A DNA stretch of 64,000 nt, taken from contig NC_079510.1 of the NCBI RefSeq assembly GCF_030052815.1, forward strand, positions 6,523,375 through 6,587,374, read 5' to 3'. Of this stretch, positions 1-11,371 are shown in pieces. Numbering within the stretch: the first letter of the stretch is position 1; each line of letters starts with the position of its first letter. The position numbers and the translations under genes were made by a program. The notes under the pieces are model-generated. The model ran no database searches. It was not told the DNA's origin and was given only the letters and a program-made list of their open reading frames with translations. This stretch comes from Hevea brasiliensis (taxonomy: Eukaryota > Streptophyta > Magnoliopsida > Malpighiales > Euphorbiaceae).

Positions 1-97
1 CATCGACCAGAACCGAGCTGCAGTCTGCACGCCCGATGCGGTGAGGGGCCAAAGGAACTTCAAGAGGCGATCACCGACATTAAGATTGAAATTAGTA
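1..97 (+). pseudogene. RPL14: Captured fragment of ribosomal protein gene RPL14 (copy in LTR D)
   Basis: The window opens inside a fragment of the 60S ribosomal protein eL14 gene. Read on the plus strand it contains IDQNRA and NFKR, followed after a frame change by an LTDIKIEI-like segment, in the order expected for residues about 30-60 of the plant protein. It is the same fragment, with the same frame break, as at 27661-27850. It has no start codon here and cannot be functional as RPL14. The left part lies outside the window. Confidence 0.75.
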
Positions 98-303
98 GTC
101 CACTTGCCCGAGATCGGTCCACCGATTATACCAGTAGACCGATTCTAGATCGGCACGTTCGTCACTTTCGATCTTGATCGGTAAATTAGTCCGGTTCCAT
201 CACTGACATTAGATAATGTCCTGATGGTTCTCCGATCGCCGGGGTCATAAACTTTCAGGCGAAGGGTGAAGAAAGTAGTCGGGAAAATATCAAAGGTAGC
301 CAT
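1..303 (-). pseudogene. Antisense reading frame in Tat LTR D, running across the RPL14 fragment
   Basis: On the minus strand an ATG at 303-301 opens a frame beginning MATFDIFPTTFF that continues to the window edge with one internal TAG. The corresponding minus frame in LTR B (about 28050-27723) keeps recognisable protein similarity: a FFxxRLK segment, then GLIYRS, then a shared NFNL and GDRLLKF part. The last part of the frame is the complement of the captured RPL14 DNA. A TATA-like box lies about 100 bp upstream at 405-413. I do not recognise the product; it may be an additional antisense ORF of the kind known in Tat elements, or a conserved non-coding stretch that happens to be open. Confidence 0.45.
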
Positions 304-404
304 AAATCATAATCTTTACCGGAAAAGCTTGAATTGGAGAAAAAGAGCATTGAAAAAAATTAAAGGAGAAAAGTAAAGTGTGAAGGGGATTTCCCCGTTG
401 GTGC

Positions 405-413
405 ATATATATA
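405..413 (-). promoter_or_regulatory. Antisense TATA box in LTR D
   Basis: The minus strand reads TATATATA here, about 100 bp before the antisense ATG at 303. The surrounding 60 bp resemble the region around the antisense TATA box of LTR B (27231-27240), including a nearby GCATCGGT motif. Confidence 0.4.
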
Positions 414-1060
414 GGGCATGGGCATTTATTGCATACAAAAACCGAAGCGGATGCATCGGTAACTGAAGAATTAATTACGATTGACCAAAGCAAGTCGGAT
501 AAAGAAAAAAAATCTAGAATGGGAGAGATCGGGAAATAAGAAGGGACCTGATACGAGAGAGATCGAAAAAGGAGAGGGTCATAATAGGGAAATAGGAAGA
601 AATAGAGATCGGAAAGCACGGAGAGATTGAATAACTTTCAAATGACTCTCTTCATAATCAGAGTCGAGTTAGTTAAAGCATTGCCGGCATGATCAAATCT
701 TCACCACATGCCTCATTTGCAAAAATACCTACCTAGCTGACAGACGCCAAAACAGTTATGGCAGTCCTGTACATTTTGATCTCCACCGATGATCACAATT
801 GTAAGGATGGACCCAGAGCCCTTGGATCAAAAAGCAAATGACAAGTTCGGGGCTTTTTATTCCTAGCCTTCGGATTCATCTTGTAAGATAAGACCCTGAG
901 CCGTTGGATTAAAAGAAGAAATGACGGACATTCTGAATGGAATTCAAACCCTCTATTTTAATTCTCTTTAATTTTCAGACATCAGATTATGTCCTTTTGA
1001 ATCTAAACCCTCCGTCTCCCCTGATGAGATCTCGAACCTCTAAGATGAGCACTCGTTCCC

Positions 1061-1067
1061 TATAAAT
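1061..1067 (+). promoter_or_regulatory. Sense TATA box of Tat LTR D
   Basis: TTCCCTATAAATACCT is shared almost exactly with LTR B (28606-28621), including the following (C)TACATGCAA / TGCATGCAA. The conserved position, about 2 kb before the LTR end, marks the likely U3/R border and implies an unusually long R-U5 region. Confidence 0.7.
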
Positions 1068-2136
1068 ACCTGCATGCAATACTGTAGAGGGGACGGACAA
1101 AAAAAAAGGTGGTGGTGATTATAGTGGAAAGACTTTGAAATTTGATTCAGTCTTCCTACTTTGCCATTCTGAGCTTTTGAAAAACTTTAGAAACCAGTTT
1201 TCTTAAGTATCTTCATCGAAGGAGTTCTGAACCCTGAAATTTTCATTTTCAGTGCCTATTCATTACTCTGTAAGACCATTTTCGTTCAGTTTCATCCTCA
1301 CCACCCTAATATCAGTACATTACTCTCCAAGCTCAACTTCACTCCGACCTGATTCCTATTACTTCGAGTAAGTACTAGTCTTTTAGCCATCAGCTTTCAC
1401 CTCTACAAGATTTGTGGACACTAGAGTTAGCTCATTAGTCTTCTCAACTTCTCACAGGTAAGTGTCTAGACTGTCATTTTGTCAAATACTCATGCTTTAT
1501 TTTCTCCGTTTTTATTCTTAAAATTTCTTTTATATTCAGTCGCACTAAAATTCCAAAGTAGATTATCCAGGCCAATAGTCATTTCCCAAGTCTTCTTTTT
1601 CTATTCATTTGTAAACTCTATTTATCTCCTCTTAGTTTTCATTTCCTTCGAGATTAGACGTTCAGGTCGTGGACAACTTGTAGATAATCTAAAAGATATT
1701 GGTAGAAGTATTTTAACATGAGAGCTTCGGGCCTGAATGAATGAAAAGTGACAAAAGATAGGCATAGCAAAAGGTCAAATAGATCAGAAATAAGAATAGG
1801 TTAAATAAACGAGTTATGAGATCAGGCCTTAGAACGAAACTAAGCGAAAATACAATAGATCGAGAATTAAGATGAGATCGGATCCCGGACTAGTGACAAA
1901 AGAGACCAGATATCGCTAATCGAAGAGTTCTAATAAAATGATCAGGCAGAAGATCGGCAAAGAGTTCGATCTTTTGTTTACTATCTAGTTATAAGGTCCT
2001 GTAGGCTAGGAAAAGCTTTACCCGAACTTCCTGTGTCTTCGGTACTCTATTCTGATAAAAGGGGAGGTCCAGAAAGACTCCTTACCAGAATCCTTAGTTC
2101 TAAGTCCTTACAAAACTCCATTCTAATGAACATACC

Positions 2137-2640
2137 TTAAGAGATCGGGGGAGAGTTCTTACCTGATTCTCAGCCAAAATCTTAAAAAAATATGTGGAGA
2201 TCGGAGGAGAGTCCTTATCCGAGATCCTTCGCTTAAAACTCTAAACAAAATATATTAAGAGATTGGGGGAGAGTTCTTACCTGATTCTCAGCCAAAATCT
2301 TAAAAAAAATATATGTAGAGATCAGAGGAGAGTTCTTATCCGAGATCCTTCGCTTAAAACTCTAAACGGAATACATTAAGAGATTGGGGGAGAGTTCTTA
2401 CCTGATTCGTAGCCAAAATTTTGATAAAATATGTGGAGATCGGAGGAGAGTTCTTATCCGACATCCTTTACTTAAAACTTTAAACAGAATACTTTAAGAG
2501 ATCGGGGGAGAGTTCTTACCCGATTCCCAGCCAAAATCTTAAAATATATGGAGATTGGAGGAGAGTTCTTATTCTAAATTTCCCACTTAAATTAAAACAT
2601 TAAGAGATCGGGAGAGAGTCCTTACCCGAATTCTCTTAAC
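2137..2640 (+). repeat. Tandem repeat of about 118 bp in the R-U5 part of LTR D
   Basis: About four copies of a unit containing GGGGGAGAGTTCTTACC and GGAGGAGAGTYCTTATCCGA start near 2140, 2258, 2378, 2496 and 2604. LTR B has shorter, related GAGAGTCCTTTC repeats at 29570-29945, so the array is a family trait that expands and contracts. Confidence 0.75.
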
Positions 2641-3053
2641 TAAAACCCGAATTAAAATATCACAATTTCAATATACAAAGTAACCCCCAAACAAAGATCT
2701 GTTACCTGACACTTACTCATTAAGGGTCATCTCTTGTACTTGTGTTCATGGGCAACCCTGAATAGTGAAATATCAAATATTCCTTTTATCCTTATGAAGG
2801 ATTAACATCGCCACTCTAACCCCCCACTTGCTAATTTTAATTTATAAAGAGTATAATGTTAAATTTGCTTATCCCCACTCGTATACGGACCCCGAACCTA
2901 GAATCTCTGTTTTCGAAGTGATTTCTTCTTCATTTACCTTTACAAATGGTTTTCTTTAATTTTCCTTAAAATTAAAGTGGTGACTCCTCACTTTTTCCAC
3001 TTCAGTGAGAGCTCGTCCAAGCGATCGCAAAAACCCTTACGACAAGGAGCATA

Positions 3054-4043
3054 GTAGATTCAGCAGCAGAAGGTGACCTGATGGAAAAAACATGAGATCA
3101 AGCACTTGAACTTTTGGAGAGGGTCGCATATCACAACTATGAGTGGTCGAATGAAAGGGGAAATATGAGGAGAACAGCAGGAATCCTAGAAGTGGATGCC
3201 CTAAGCATGATAAATGCTCAATTTTACCAGCTCACAAAGAGGCTTGACAAAATGCAGGGCAATGCTATAAGGATGAACAGTCAACATGATGACAGCTATA
3301 GAGGAAGATACATGAGTTTAGAGTACAACAGCTTTAATGAAATCCCCATAGAATAGATGAACTATGTGAATAATAGAGGAAACTTCAACCAGAGACAGCC
3401 CCACAACCCATATTCAAACACATACAACCCTGGATAGAGGAACCACCAAAATTTCTTATGGTTAAATTCTCATAATCAACCAATAAACAAACAGCAAGGG
3501 TACAGACCACCTGCACCCCCTGGATTTCAGAACAAGGGACAAAACCCTACACAGCCACTGCCACTCCCTCAGAACCAACAGCATGAATCAAGGTCAACTA
3601 TGGAATCCATGATGGAAAGCTTCCTAGCAAACCAGCAACAGCAAAATGAAATGATCAAACAGCTAGCTTCCAAAATGGACCAACTTGCCACCCACAATAA
3701 GATGCTTGAAAATCAAATTACTCAGCAAGCAAACTCTTCAAGCAAAGCTACTGGTAAACTGCTTAGTTAACCAGAGATGAACCCAAAGGAGCATTGTAAG
3801 GCAGTTACATTGAGAAGTGGAAGACTTTTAGAATAATCAGAGGAAGTGCCAACAGGGGAAACCTCTGAAAAATCTGAAAGCCAAATAGACAAGAAAGAGG
3901 AAGAAGCCAAGAAGGATCAAGAGGAGGAAACTGGAAAGAAAAAGAAGCTATCAGAGCCATATCAGCCTCCTCTACCTTTTCCTCAGAGATTCCAGAAAGC
4001 CAAATTAGATAAGCAGTTTAGGAAGTTTTTAAAAGTTTTATAG
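3054..4043 (+). pseudogene. Athila gag remnant (C-terminal part)
   Basis: The first visible codons give a DSAAEGDLM segment followed by ALELLERVAYHNYEW, the conserved end of the Athila capsid region. A Q/N-rich linker and a lysine/glutamate-rich stretch (3890-3960) follow. The frame is interrupted by TGA at 3093 and TAG at 3354, by further stops in the linker and by TAG at 4041. The N-terminal capsid half is missing because the Tat LTR ends here. Gag would assemble virus-like particles in the cytoplasm; this copy cannot. Confidence 0.75.
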
Positions 4044-4085
4044 AAACTTTATATCAACATTCCCTTCACTGAAGCACTCTCTCAA

Positions 4086-4661
4086 ATGCCATCCTACACC
4101 AAATTCCTTAAGGAAATTCTGTCAAAGAAAAGAAAGCTGGAAGACTATGAGACCGTTGCTTTGACAGAGGAATGCAGTGCCATATTACAAAATAAACTGC
4201 CTCCAAAGCGGAAGGATCCAGGAAGCTTCTCCATACCTTATCTCATTGGTGACAAGAAAATAGACAAGGCCCTCTGCGACCTAGGGGCAAGTGTGAGTTT
4301 AATGCCTCTATCAATATGCCAAAAGCTGGAAGTCGAAGAACTAAAACCCATAACAATTTCATTGCAATTGGCTGGCCAGTCCGTTAAATATCCTGTGGGA
4401 ATACTTAAGAACATTCCTATCAAGGTGGGCAAATTCTTCATTCCAGTTGATTTTTTTGTCCTTGAGATGGAAGAGGATGTTCAAATCCCTATCATCTTGA
4501 AAAGACCTTTCTTAGCAATCGCCAGAGCAATCATAGACGTCAAAAATGGGCGACTGACTCTCAAGGTAGGGGATGAAGAAGTAGAATTCAACTTGTTTGA
4601 CACATTGAAGCACAAATTTGAACCTGATGAATGCCTTAGAATTGACATAGTTGACAAGTAA
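4086..4661 (+). pseudogene. Athila aspartic protease region
   Basis: The 191-codon open stretch has the pepsin-like core CDLGASVSLMPLSIC (about residues 62-76, catalytic Asp in DLGAS) and the second conserved strand segment PIILKRPFLA. It is in the same frame as gag upstream and RT downstream, from which it is separated by the TAA at 4659. In a live element the protease cuts the Gag-Pol polyprotein. The domain itself is intact but isolated by stops on both sides. Confidence 0.85.
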
Positions 4662-4715
4662 GTTGAGGAAGAATTTCATAAGACCCATCATGAAAATCCC
4701 CTTGAAGCATGCATT

Positions 4716-5906
4716 GTGCACAGCCACACAGCAAATGATGAGAATACAGAAATAGCAGCTTATGCACAACATTTAGCAGCTCATCCACTCTTACCCTTGG
4801 CTCAAGCTTTCAAGGTAGAGAAGCTGAAGGAGGAACAAACCAAAAGCAATCTGGAGAAAATTTCTGAACAGGTAAAACTCAAACCTCTTCCCTCTACGCT
4901 AAGATACGCATTCCTGGACTCAAATTCTGAATATCCTATTATTATTAATGCCAGTTTATCTAAAATAAAAGAGAAAAATTTGCTAAGAGTGCTTAGGACA
5001 AATAGCAAGAGCATAGGGTATAAAATAGAAGACTTGAAAGAGATTCATCCTTCCATTTGTATGCATAGGATAACTATGGAAGAAAACAGTAAACCCACTA
5101 TTGAACATCAAAGAAGACTTAACCCAAACATGAAAGAAGTAGTAAAAAAGGAAATTTTGAAACTATTAGATGCAGGTATTATATACCCGATCTCTGATAG
5201 TAAATGGGTTAGTCTAGTGCATGTAGTACCTAAAAAAGGTGGGACAACTGTCATTCAAAATGCAAACGATGAATTAATCCCTACTAGAGTAGTTACTGAT
5301 TGGCGCATGTGCATAGACTATAAGAAATTAAATAGTGCCACTAGAAAGGACCATTTTCCTCTTCCTTTCATAGACCAAATGCTAGAAAGATTAGCAAAAC
5401 ATTCCTACTTCTGCTACCTAGATGGGTATTCGGGATTCTTTCGAATCCCTATTCACCCAGAAGACTAAGAAAAGACCACATTCACATGCCCTTATGGAAC
5501 ATTTGTATATAGAAGAATGCCCTTTAGTCTTTGTAATGCCCCTGCTACTTTTCAAATATGTATGATGGCTATTTTTTCTGATTATATTGAAAATATCATG
5601 GAAGTTTTTATAGATGATTTTTCTATTTATGGCACCACTTTTGATGATTGCTTAGCTAACCTATCCAAAGTGTTGCAAAGATGTGAAGATTCAAACCTAG
5701 TCCTGAATTGGGAAAAATGCCACTTCATGCTAAGAGAAGGCATAGTTCTTGGTCACCTGATATCAGAAAGAGGTCTTGAAGTTGACAAAGTAAAGGTTGA
5801 AATCATTAAAAAAATGTCACCACCAACATCAGTCAAAGGAGTGCGGAGCTTTTTGGGACATACAACTTCTACAGAAAATTCATCAAAGATTTTTCAAAAT
5901 AGCTAA
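4716..5906 (+). pseudogene. Athila reverse transcriptase
   Basis: The first part (to 5466) carries a linker, the segment EILKLLDAGIIYPISDSKWV and the motif DWRMCIDYKKLN. A TAA at 5466-5468 interrupts the FRIPIHPED region. The second part (from 5517) has PFSLCNAPATFQ and the catalytic motif FIDDFSIYG with both aspartates. The D-D-F-S pattern is the Athila form of the usual YxDD box. A frameshift near 5870 cuts the end. In an active element the enzyme copies the RNA genome into DNA. Confidence 0.9.
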
Positions 5907-6588
5907 ACCATTGACAAATTTATTAAGTCAAGATGTTCCCTTTGATTTTGATGAAAATTGCCTTGTTTCTTTCAATAGGATAAAAGAAGCCTTGATTTCA
6001 GCACTCATTATGCAATCACCTGATTGGGAGCTACCATTTGAAATCATGTGCGATGCTAGTGATTATGTTGTGGGAGCAGTACTTGGACAAAGGAAAGATA
6101 AAAAGCTCCATGCCATCTATTACGCTAGCAAAACATTTGATGACACACAAATCAATTATGCTACCACAGAAAAGGAATTCCTAGTAGTAGTGTTTGTAAT
6201 TGACAAATTCAGATCCTACTTAATTGGGTTAAAAGTCATTGTATTCACAGATCATGCTGCCATCCGGTACCTTTTGAACAAGAAGGAAGCGAAACCAAGG
6301 CTGATTCGATGGATTTTACTCCTGCAAGAATTTGACCTTGAAATCAAGGACAAAAAGGGATTCGAAAATGTAGTAGCTAACAATCTCTCTAGGCTTAAAT
6401 TGGAATACACAGGAGACATCGAGGATTTGCTAATTGATGATTCATTTCCCGATGAGCAATTATTAGCCTTATCCCTAGTTCCTTGGTATGCTAATTTTGT
6501 GAATTTTCTTGTGTGTAGGGTCTTACCACTTAACATGACTTACCAGCAAAAGAAGAAATTTCTACATGATGTGCGATACTATACATGA
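5870..6588 (+). pseudogene. Athila RNase H region (shifted frame)
   Basis: The reading frame changes by one relative to RT. It has the RNase H start [14 protein letters not shown], then [26 protein letters not shown] and the conserved [11 protein letters not shown] segment, ending in the connection LSRL. The frame is otherwise open for about 240 codons. RNase H would remove the RNA strand during reverse transcription. Confidence 0.85.
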
Positions 6589-7076
6589 GAGGAACCTCTA
6601 CTGTACAAGAGATGAAATGACGGGCAGATAAGACGGTGCATACCGAAAGAGGATATAGAGAGTATTCTCCAGCACTGCCATTCATCACCATATAGGGGAC
6701 ACTTTGGCACCATAAAAATAGCAACTAAAATTTTACAAGCAGGCTTTTACTGGCCTAACCTATTTAAGGATGTGAGATCCTTTGTGCTGGCTTGTGATCA
6801 TGCCAAAGAACATGTAACATTTCCAGAAGGAATGAAATGCCACTGCACAGTATACTCGAGGTAGAAATATTTGATGTGTGGGGGATAGATTTCATGGGCC
6901 CATTCCCCTCTTCTTTTGGAAATAAGTATATTTTGGTTGGTGTTGATTACATGTCAAAATGGGTAGAAGCAATAGCCATGCCAACCAACGATGCCAGAGT
7001 GGTCACAAAGTTCCTTAAAAAGAACATCTTCATAAGATTTGGTATACCACGAGCGATAATCAGCAATGGAGGAAGT
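6589..7076 (+). pseudogene. Athila integrase, N-terminal half
   Basis: The zinc-binding (H2C2-like) part is at about 6650-6830 (HCHSSPYRGHFG, then a FYWPNLFKD helix) with several stops. The catalytic core starts at 6837 with [13 protein letters not shown] (first catalytic Asp) and continues to the IISNGGS segment, where the second Asp has become Asn. The core is cut after the serine codon by the copia insertion and resumes at 13469. Confidence 0.85.
7072..7076. repeat. Target-site duplication GAAGT, left copy
   Basis: GAAGT directly precedes the TG end of the copia element. Its partner is at 13464-13468. Removing the element plus one copy restores a continuous integrase reading frame in the Athila host. 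Confidence 0.95.
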
Positions 7077-8207
7077 TGAAGGAGTGGAAGCATATAAATT
7101 GTTAGATTAGAGCATTGAATTTCAAACATTTCTTCTAGGGTTTCATGCATCATGCCACATCCATTATGTGCCTAATTAATTTCAATGCTCAATTGCATAT
7201 TAAAACACTTTTAATATGTATTAGGATTTATGTTTGTCATTTAAGATTTTTGAATTAATAAATTAATTCAATTGAACCCTAGTTTGGAAGAAGAATATGT
7301 GCACTAATCTTTTGATGCACTAGTGATATAATTACCACCTTTAAGAAGTACCTAGGACCCCAAAAGTTGTCCTTCTAGCTTGTCCACACCAAGATCACCA
7401 ATGGGCAGCTCCCAATCTTGCTTCTCAAGCCTTGCCAACCAATTATAAATTGGGTTCTTAGCTTTAGAGAGGTTGTATGTATGTATAGGACACTAAAAAC
7501 AATTTCTAGCAATTTTAATTCAAAGAAAACAATTGATTTCTCTTTGAATTGATGAGAAAAGAAGAAGAGAGGAGAGGGAGGAAGAGGTGCTGCCACACAT
7601 AAGAGAGAATGAGAGAGTGGCTAAATTTTTCTTTCTTTTCCCTTTTATAATTAGGTCACCACTTAAAACCCTTGCCACATGTCATCACCACATGGCATCT
7701 AAATTTTAATTGACTTAATCACATTAAGCCAAGTGTCAAAGCTAAACTTAATCTTAACTTTGATCATCTTGCATGATAGGAAGACAAATGACAAACTATG
7801 ATGCCATGTGTCACCATCTCATGGTGCCACATTTCACCCTGTGAAATGACCAAATTACCCTTATGTTGTATTTTTGAGTTCTTAACCCAAAATCATTATT
7901 TCTTCTCTTTTAATCAATTTATATCAAATATAAATTAATTAATTAATCTCCATTAATTAATTTCTTATAATTAAATTCATATTTAAACATTTTAAATATA
8001 AATTTAACTTATACTATACATCCAATAATCTAGATTTGGTTTCAAGTCATGCTAGGGACTTTGCAATCTTATTGCAAACCAAACCTAATTAATTAATTAA
8101 TTAATTAAACTCTTTAATTAATCAATTAAATCACATTTTACTTGGTGATTATCTTGTGTATGTGTGTGACTTACTAGACTCATTAATAATTGGCAATGAG
8201 ATATGAT
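7077..8207 (-). repeat. Truncated 3' LTR of the copia element
   Basis: It aligns over its whole length with 11372-12508, the right LTR, with roughly one difference per 20-30 bases. The part corresponding to 12509-13463 is missing. The LTR-like match stops at 8207 (GATATGATA), where integrase coding sequence begins abruptly, marking the internal deletion. Confidence 0.9.
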
Positions 8208-9825
8208 ACAAATACCCAAAACTTGATTTATCATCAGTAAAGGTAATAAAGTAATGACAACCGCCTCTAGCCATTTCTTTAAATGAATCACATATATCAC
8301 TGTGTATTAGCTCTAAAATATTTTCAGCTCTTAGTCCTTATCTAACAAAGGATGATCTAGTCATTTTGCCCTGAAGGCGGAATTCACAAGTTGGAATAGG
8401 TTCAGAACCCAATAAGGATAAAATCCTCATTTTCTCTAGTTTTACAATCCTATCTTCTGCAACATGAGCTAATCTTAAGTGCCAAATATATTTTGAACTT
8501 GAGTTGATTTTCATCATGGCATTGCATTCTTTTAGATCGCTTGCATTCAATTTGTGTTTTTCATTATTATCCAAATAATAAAGACCATCATGCATATAAC
8601 CCGAGCTAACATATTTATTTACAAAATAAATATTACAAACATTATCTGTGAACTGAAATTCATAGCTATTTCTAGTCAAATTAGGTATAGAAATGATGTT
8701 TTTAAAAGCATCAGGTACATATAAAATATTATTCAAACACAAAACATGTCTAGACATGTAAAAAGATTTAGATCCTATGGCTAAAACTTCAACAGTTGAG
8801 CCATCGCCAATCCGGAATCTAACATCTCGAGAAAGTAAGCTGCTATTGTTTGCTAGTTTTTGTATATCGTAAGAAATGTGAGAACTGGCACCAGTATCTA
8901 AAACCCAAGCTGTAGATGAACTATGAGCATCATCAGCATCTAAATAATAAGATACAGACATACCTTCTGAAGGTGCATCCTTCTTCTCCTTCAAAGAAGC
9001 AAGATACTTTTGGCAGTTCCTTTTCCAGTGCCCATCCTTCTGGCAATGGAAACATTTTTCTTTGTCTCCATTAGCTTTGGCCTTCCCTTTCTGTTTGGCT
9101 ATCTTCTTGGTAGGTCCTGGAACTTGAGGTTTCTTTTTCTTATTTCCCTTCTTATTGTTGGACTTTCCAGCAGAGGAAGATGCAATCAAAGCTACCTATT
9201 TTCCTTTATTGCCCGGCATATTCTTTTGGGCAATAATAAGCTTGTTAAGTAAACCAACCAAGGTGTATTTCTGCTTAGTCATATAGAAATTTGTCACAAA
9301 ATTCCCAAATGACTCAGGTAAGGATTGAAGGATCAAATTTGTCTGTAGTTGGAAATCCATGTGAAAGTCAAGATGTTCCAGCTACTCAATAAGCCGAATC
9401 ATCTTATGGACATGATCCCTAACATTCTGTCCCTCAGACATCCTCATTCGAAATAGCTGCCTAGATATCTCATACCTGACATTCCTACTATACTCATCAT
9501 ATAACTCTTGTAGGTGAAGGAGGATCTTACTTGCACTCTGCATGTTCTCATGCTACTTCTGTAACTCATTACTCATAGAAGCAAGCATGTAATACTTAGC
9601 TCTCATATCATGCTCCTTCCACTTGTCCAAAGTGTCATGTTCCTCTTAAGTGGCCTCTGGAGGTAAGGGACCAGGAACCTTTGAGTCTAGAACATATCCA
9701 ACACGTTCTAGGTTCAGGACAAGTTTTAAATTTTTTAGCCAATCAGAAAAATTAGGTCCTATCAACCTATTATGATCAAGTATGCTCACAAGGATGTTGG
9801 ATGGTGGTGGTTGTTGTGTGCTCAT
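8208..9825 (-). pseudogene. Copia gag-protease-integrase (5' part), truncated
   Basis: The frame starts at an ATG at 9825 (MSTQQPPPSNIL). The N-terminal 210 codons match the UBN2/Ty1 gag type (GPNFSDWLKNLKLVL, SLPESFGNFV) and contain four in-frame stops. The open part 9189-8338 has the zinc knuckle CFHCQKDGHWKRNC, the protease motif WVLDTGASSHI, and the GAG-pre-integrase histidines around WHLRLAH. After a TAA at 8340 the same frame continues into the first integrase strand (LIHSDIC, FTDDKS) and is lost at 8208. All of it is in one frame, with no frameshift. Confidence 0.9.
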
Positions 9826-11357
9826 TATTATCAGAAGAATAACTGCAAAAAATAACTAGATTAATTAGTAAATGTATCATGTAATTAATCAAAATGATTA
9901 TGGTCTTTTAATCAAATTGGTCCTCCCACTAACTTAACAAATCCTACCCTTCCAAAGTAGGAAACAGAAATCCTAGTTGGATGGATTTCTAGTTGGTGAT
10001 TCAATTCTTATAGTCTTATTGATCATCCTTAGGCACATCCATTATTGGAATTACAATAAACTGTAAGTGAGCAACTTCTTGCCCATGACATCTCATGTGA
10101 GGTTTAATCATTTACCTAGCCCTTAATGAATCTCGGGCACATCCATTATTGACTTATCTTGCATTAGTTAAGTTGATCCCATTGAGCCAGTAAATATGCA
10201 AATAATTCTAATGTCCTCAGGCACATCCATTATTGGCCACCAAACCATTTACAACATTTACAACATCTCATGCTTAACAATTATTCTTAAGAAAATCTCT
10301 TAAATTAATTATATTATATGCAAGTATTTAAAATTTTTTAAAATAATTGCCTCAATAGAGGGCCCATGATATAATTACCTTAATTGTACCATTTCCAACT
10401 TAATCATTTATTTGGAAGATTTAGTAGTCGGCTTAATTACTATTATGGTCTCACTTTGCACATTATCCAATTAGCATGCATATATCATATACTTACATAC
10501 ATTCCTATACATCTCATGCATACATGGATAAACATATAATATGGTATGATCATGGACGTTCTAAGGGATTCAATTCTGTGCCACCAAGAATTGAATCAGG
10601 GCATTCCTAGGTGCATTTCATTCATTCATATTAGAAGAGTTGCTGAAGGAGTACATAATCAACATTTGATCTTAAATTCCTCCCACTAGTCCCACCAATG
10701 CTCTTGATCTCCTTGATCTTCTTGCAATCCAATTACATTGTAATCCTCGGCATACCAAGGCAAATATACAAGAACATGGACTTTAAAGTCCTCAAATAAA
10801 TGAAATTACAACCCAAAATTATTACAACACTTATAATACATGCCACAAAAATAAATTATTTAATTTACAACCCAAAGAAAAATAAAAGAAATAAATCCAA
10901 TCACATTGGTCTTTTATTGTCCATGATCATCCATCATGCATATTACCATTTAACAATTAAATAAAACATACATAATAAAATTAAATTGAATATCGCACAT
11001 TCAAACAAATTTAAAAATTCAGATTTGAATCTCATTCAAGCAAATTTAAAAATTCAGATTTGAATCTCATTCAATCAAATTTAAAAATTCATATTTGAAT
11101 TAAAATTTAATTGTGTGATTAAAATTCTTAATTAAACAATTTAATTAAGTATGGGCCTAATTATGGGCCTCAAAAACAAGCCCATGCATTAAGTCCAAAA
11201 ACCATGTGCATGGTTGAAGGGACCAAACCATGCGCACCATTGGTGCACTTCATCATACCGCCACCTTTGTTGGTCCAACCAGCAATGAATCAATTAACTT
11301 TCGATCAAATCACATAATTAAATCAGATATTAAATAATCTAAATGGCAAATATAGTG
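9826..11357 (-). other. Leader of the copia element between primer binding site and gag
   Basis: No coding potential is visible. It has three copies of GCACATCCATTATTG at about 10033, 10138 and 10219, and three tandem 35-bp units (CAAATTTAAAAATTCAGATT) at 11005-11095. The leader is long (1.5 kb) for a copia element. Confidence 0.6.
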
Positions 11358-11369
11358 GCTCTGATACCA
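11358..11369 (-). promoter_or_regulatory. Primer binding site for initiator-Met tRNA
   Basis: The minus strand reads TGGTATCAGAGC, the complement of the 3' end of plant initiator tRNA-Met, two bases from the inner LTR end. This fixes the element's orientation. Confidence 0.95.
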
Positions 11370-11371
11370 AT

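Larger units (their letters stand above)
1..3044 (+). mobile_element. 3' part of a Tat-lineage LTR (copy D)
   Basis: This stretch matches, in the same order and orientation, the right half of the Tat LTR at 24543-30747: the RPL14 fragment, the TATA box, the GAGAGTCCTT-rich repeats and the end CGACA. The two copies are clearly diverged, so they are not a young LTR pair. The LTR stops at 3044 and Athila gag sequence starts within about ten bases. I infer a separate Tat element, or solo LTR, inserted in the Athila gag, with its left end outside the window. The duplication partner of AGGAG (3045-3049) therefore cannot be checked. Confidence 0.8.

Noticed and set aside
290..619. 109-codon minus-strand frame in LTR D
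   Set aside because: Out of frame with the conserved antisense reading, no similarity recognised, crosses the antisense TATA box.
7375..7596. 73-codon frame repeated at 11670-11891 as a possible small gene
   Set aside because: It lies in the two copia LTRs, so the duplication is due to LTR identity, and no known domain is present.
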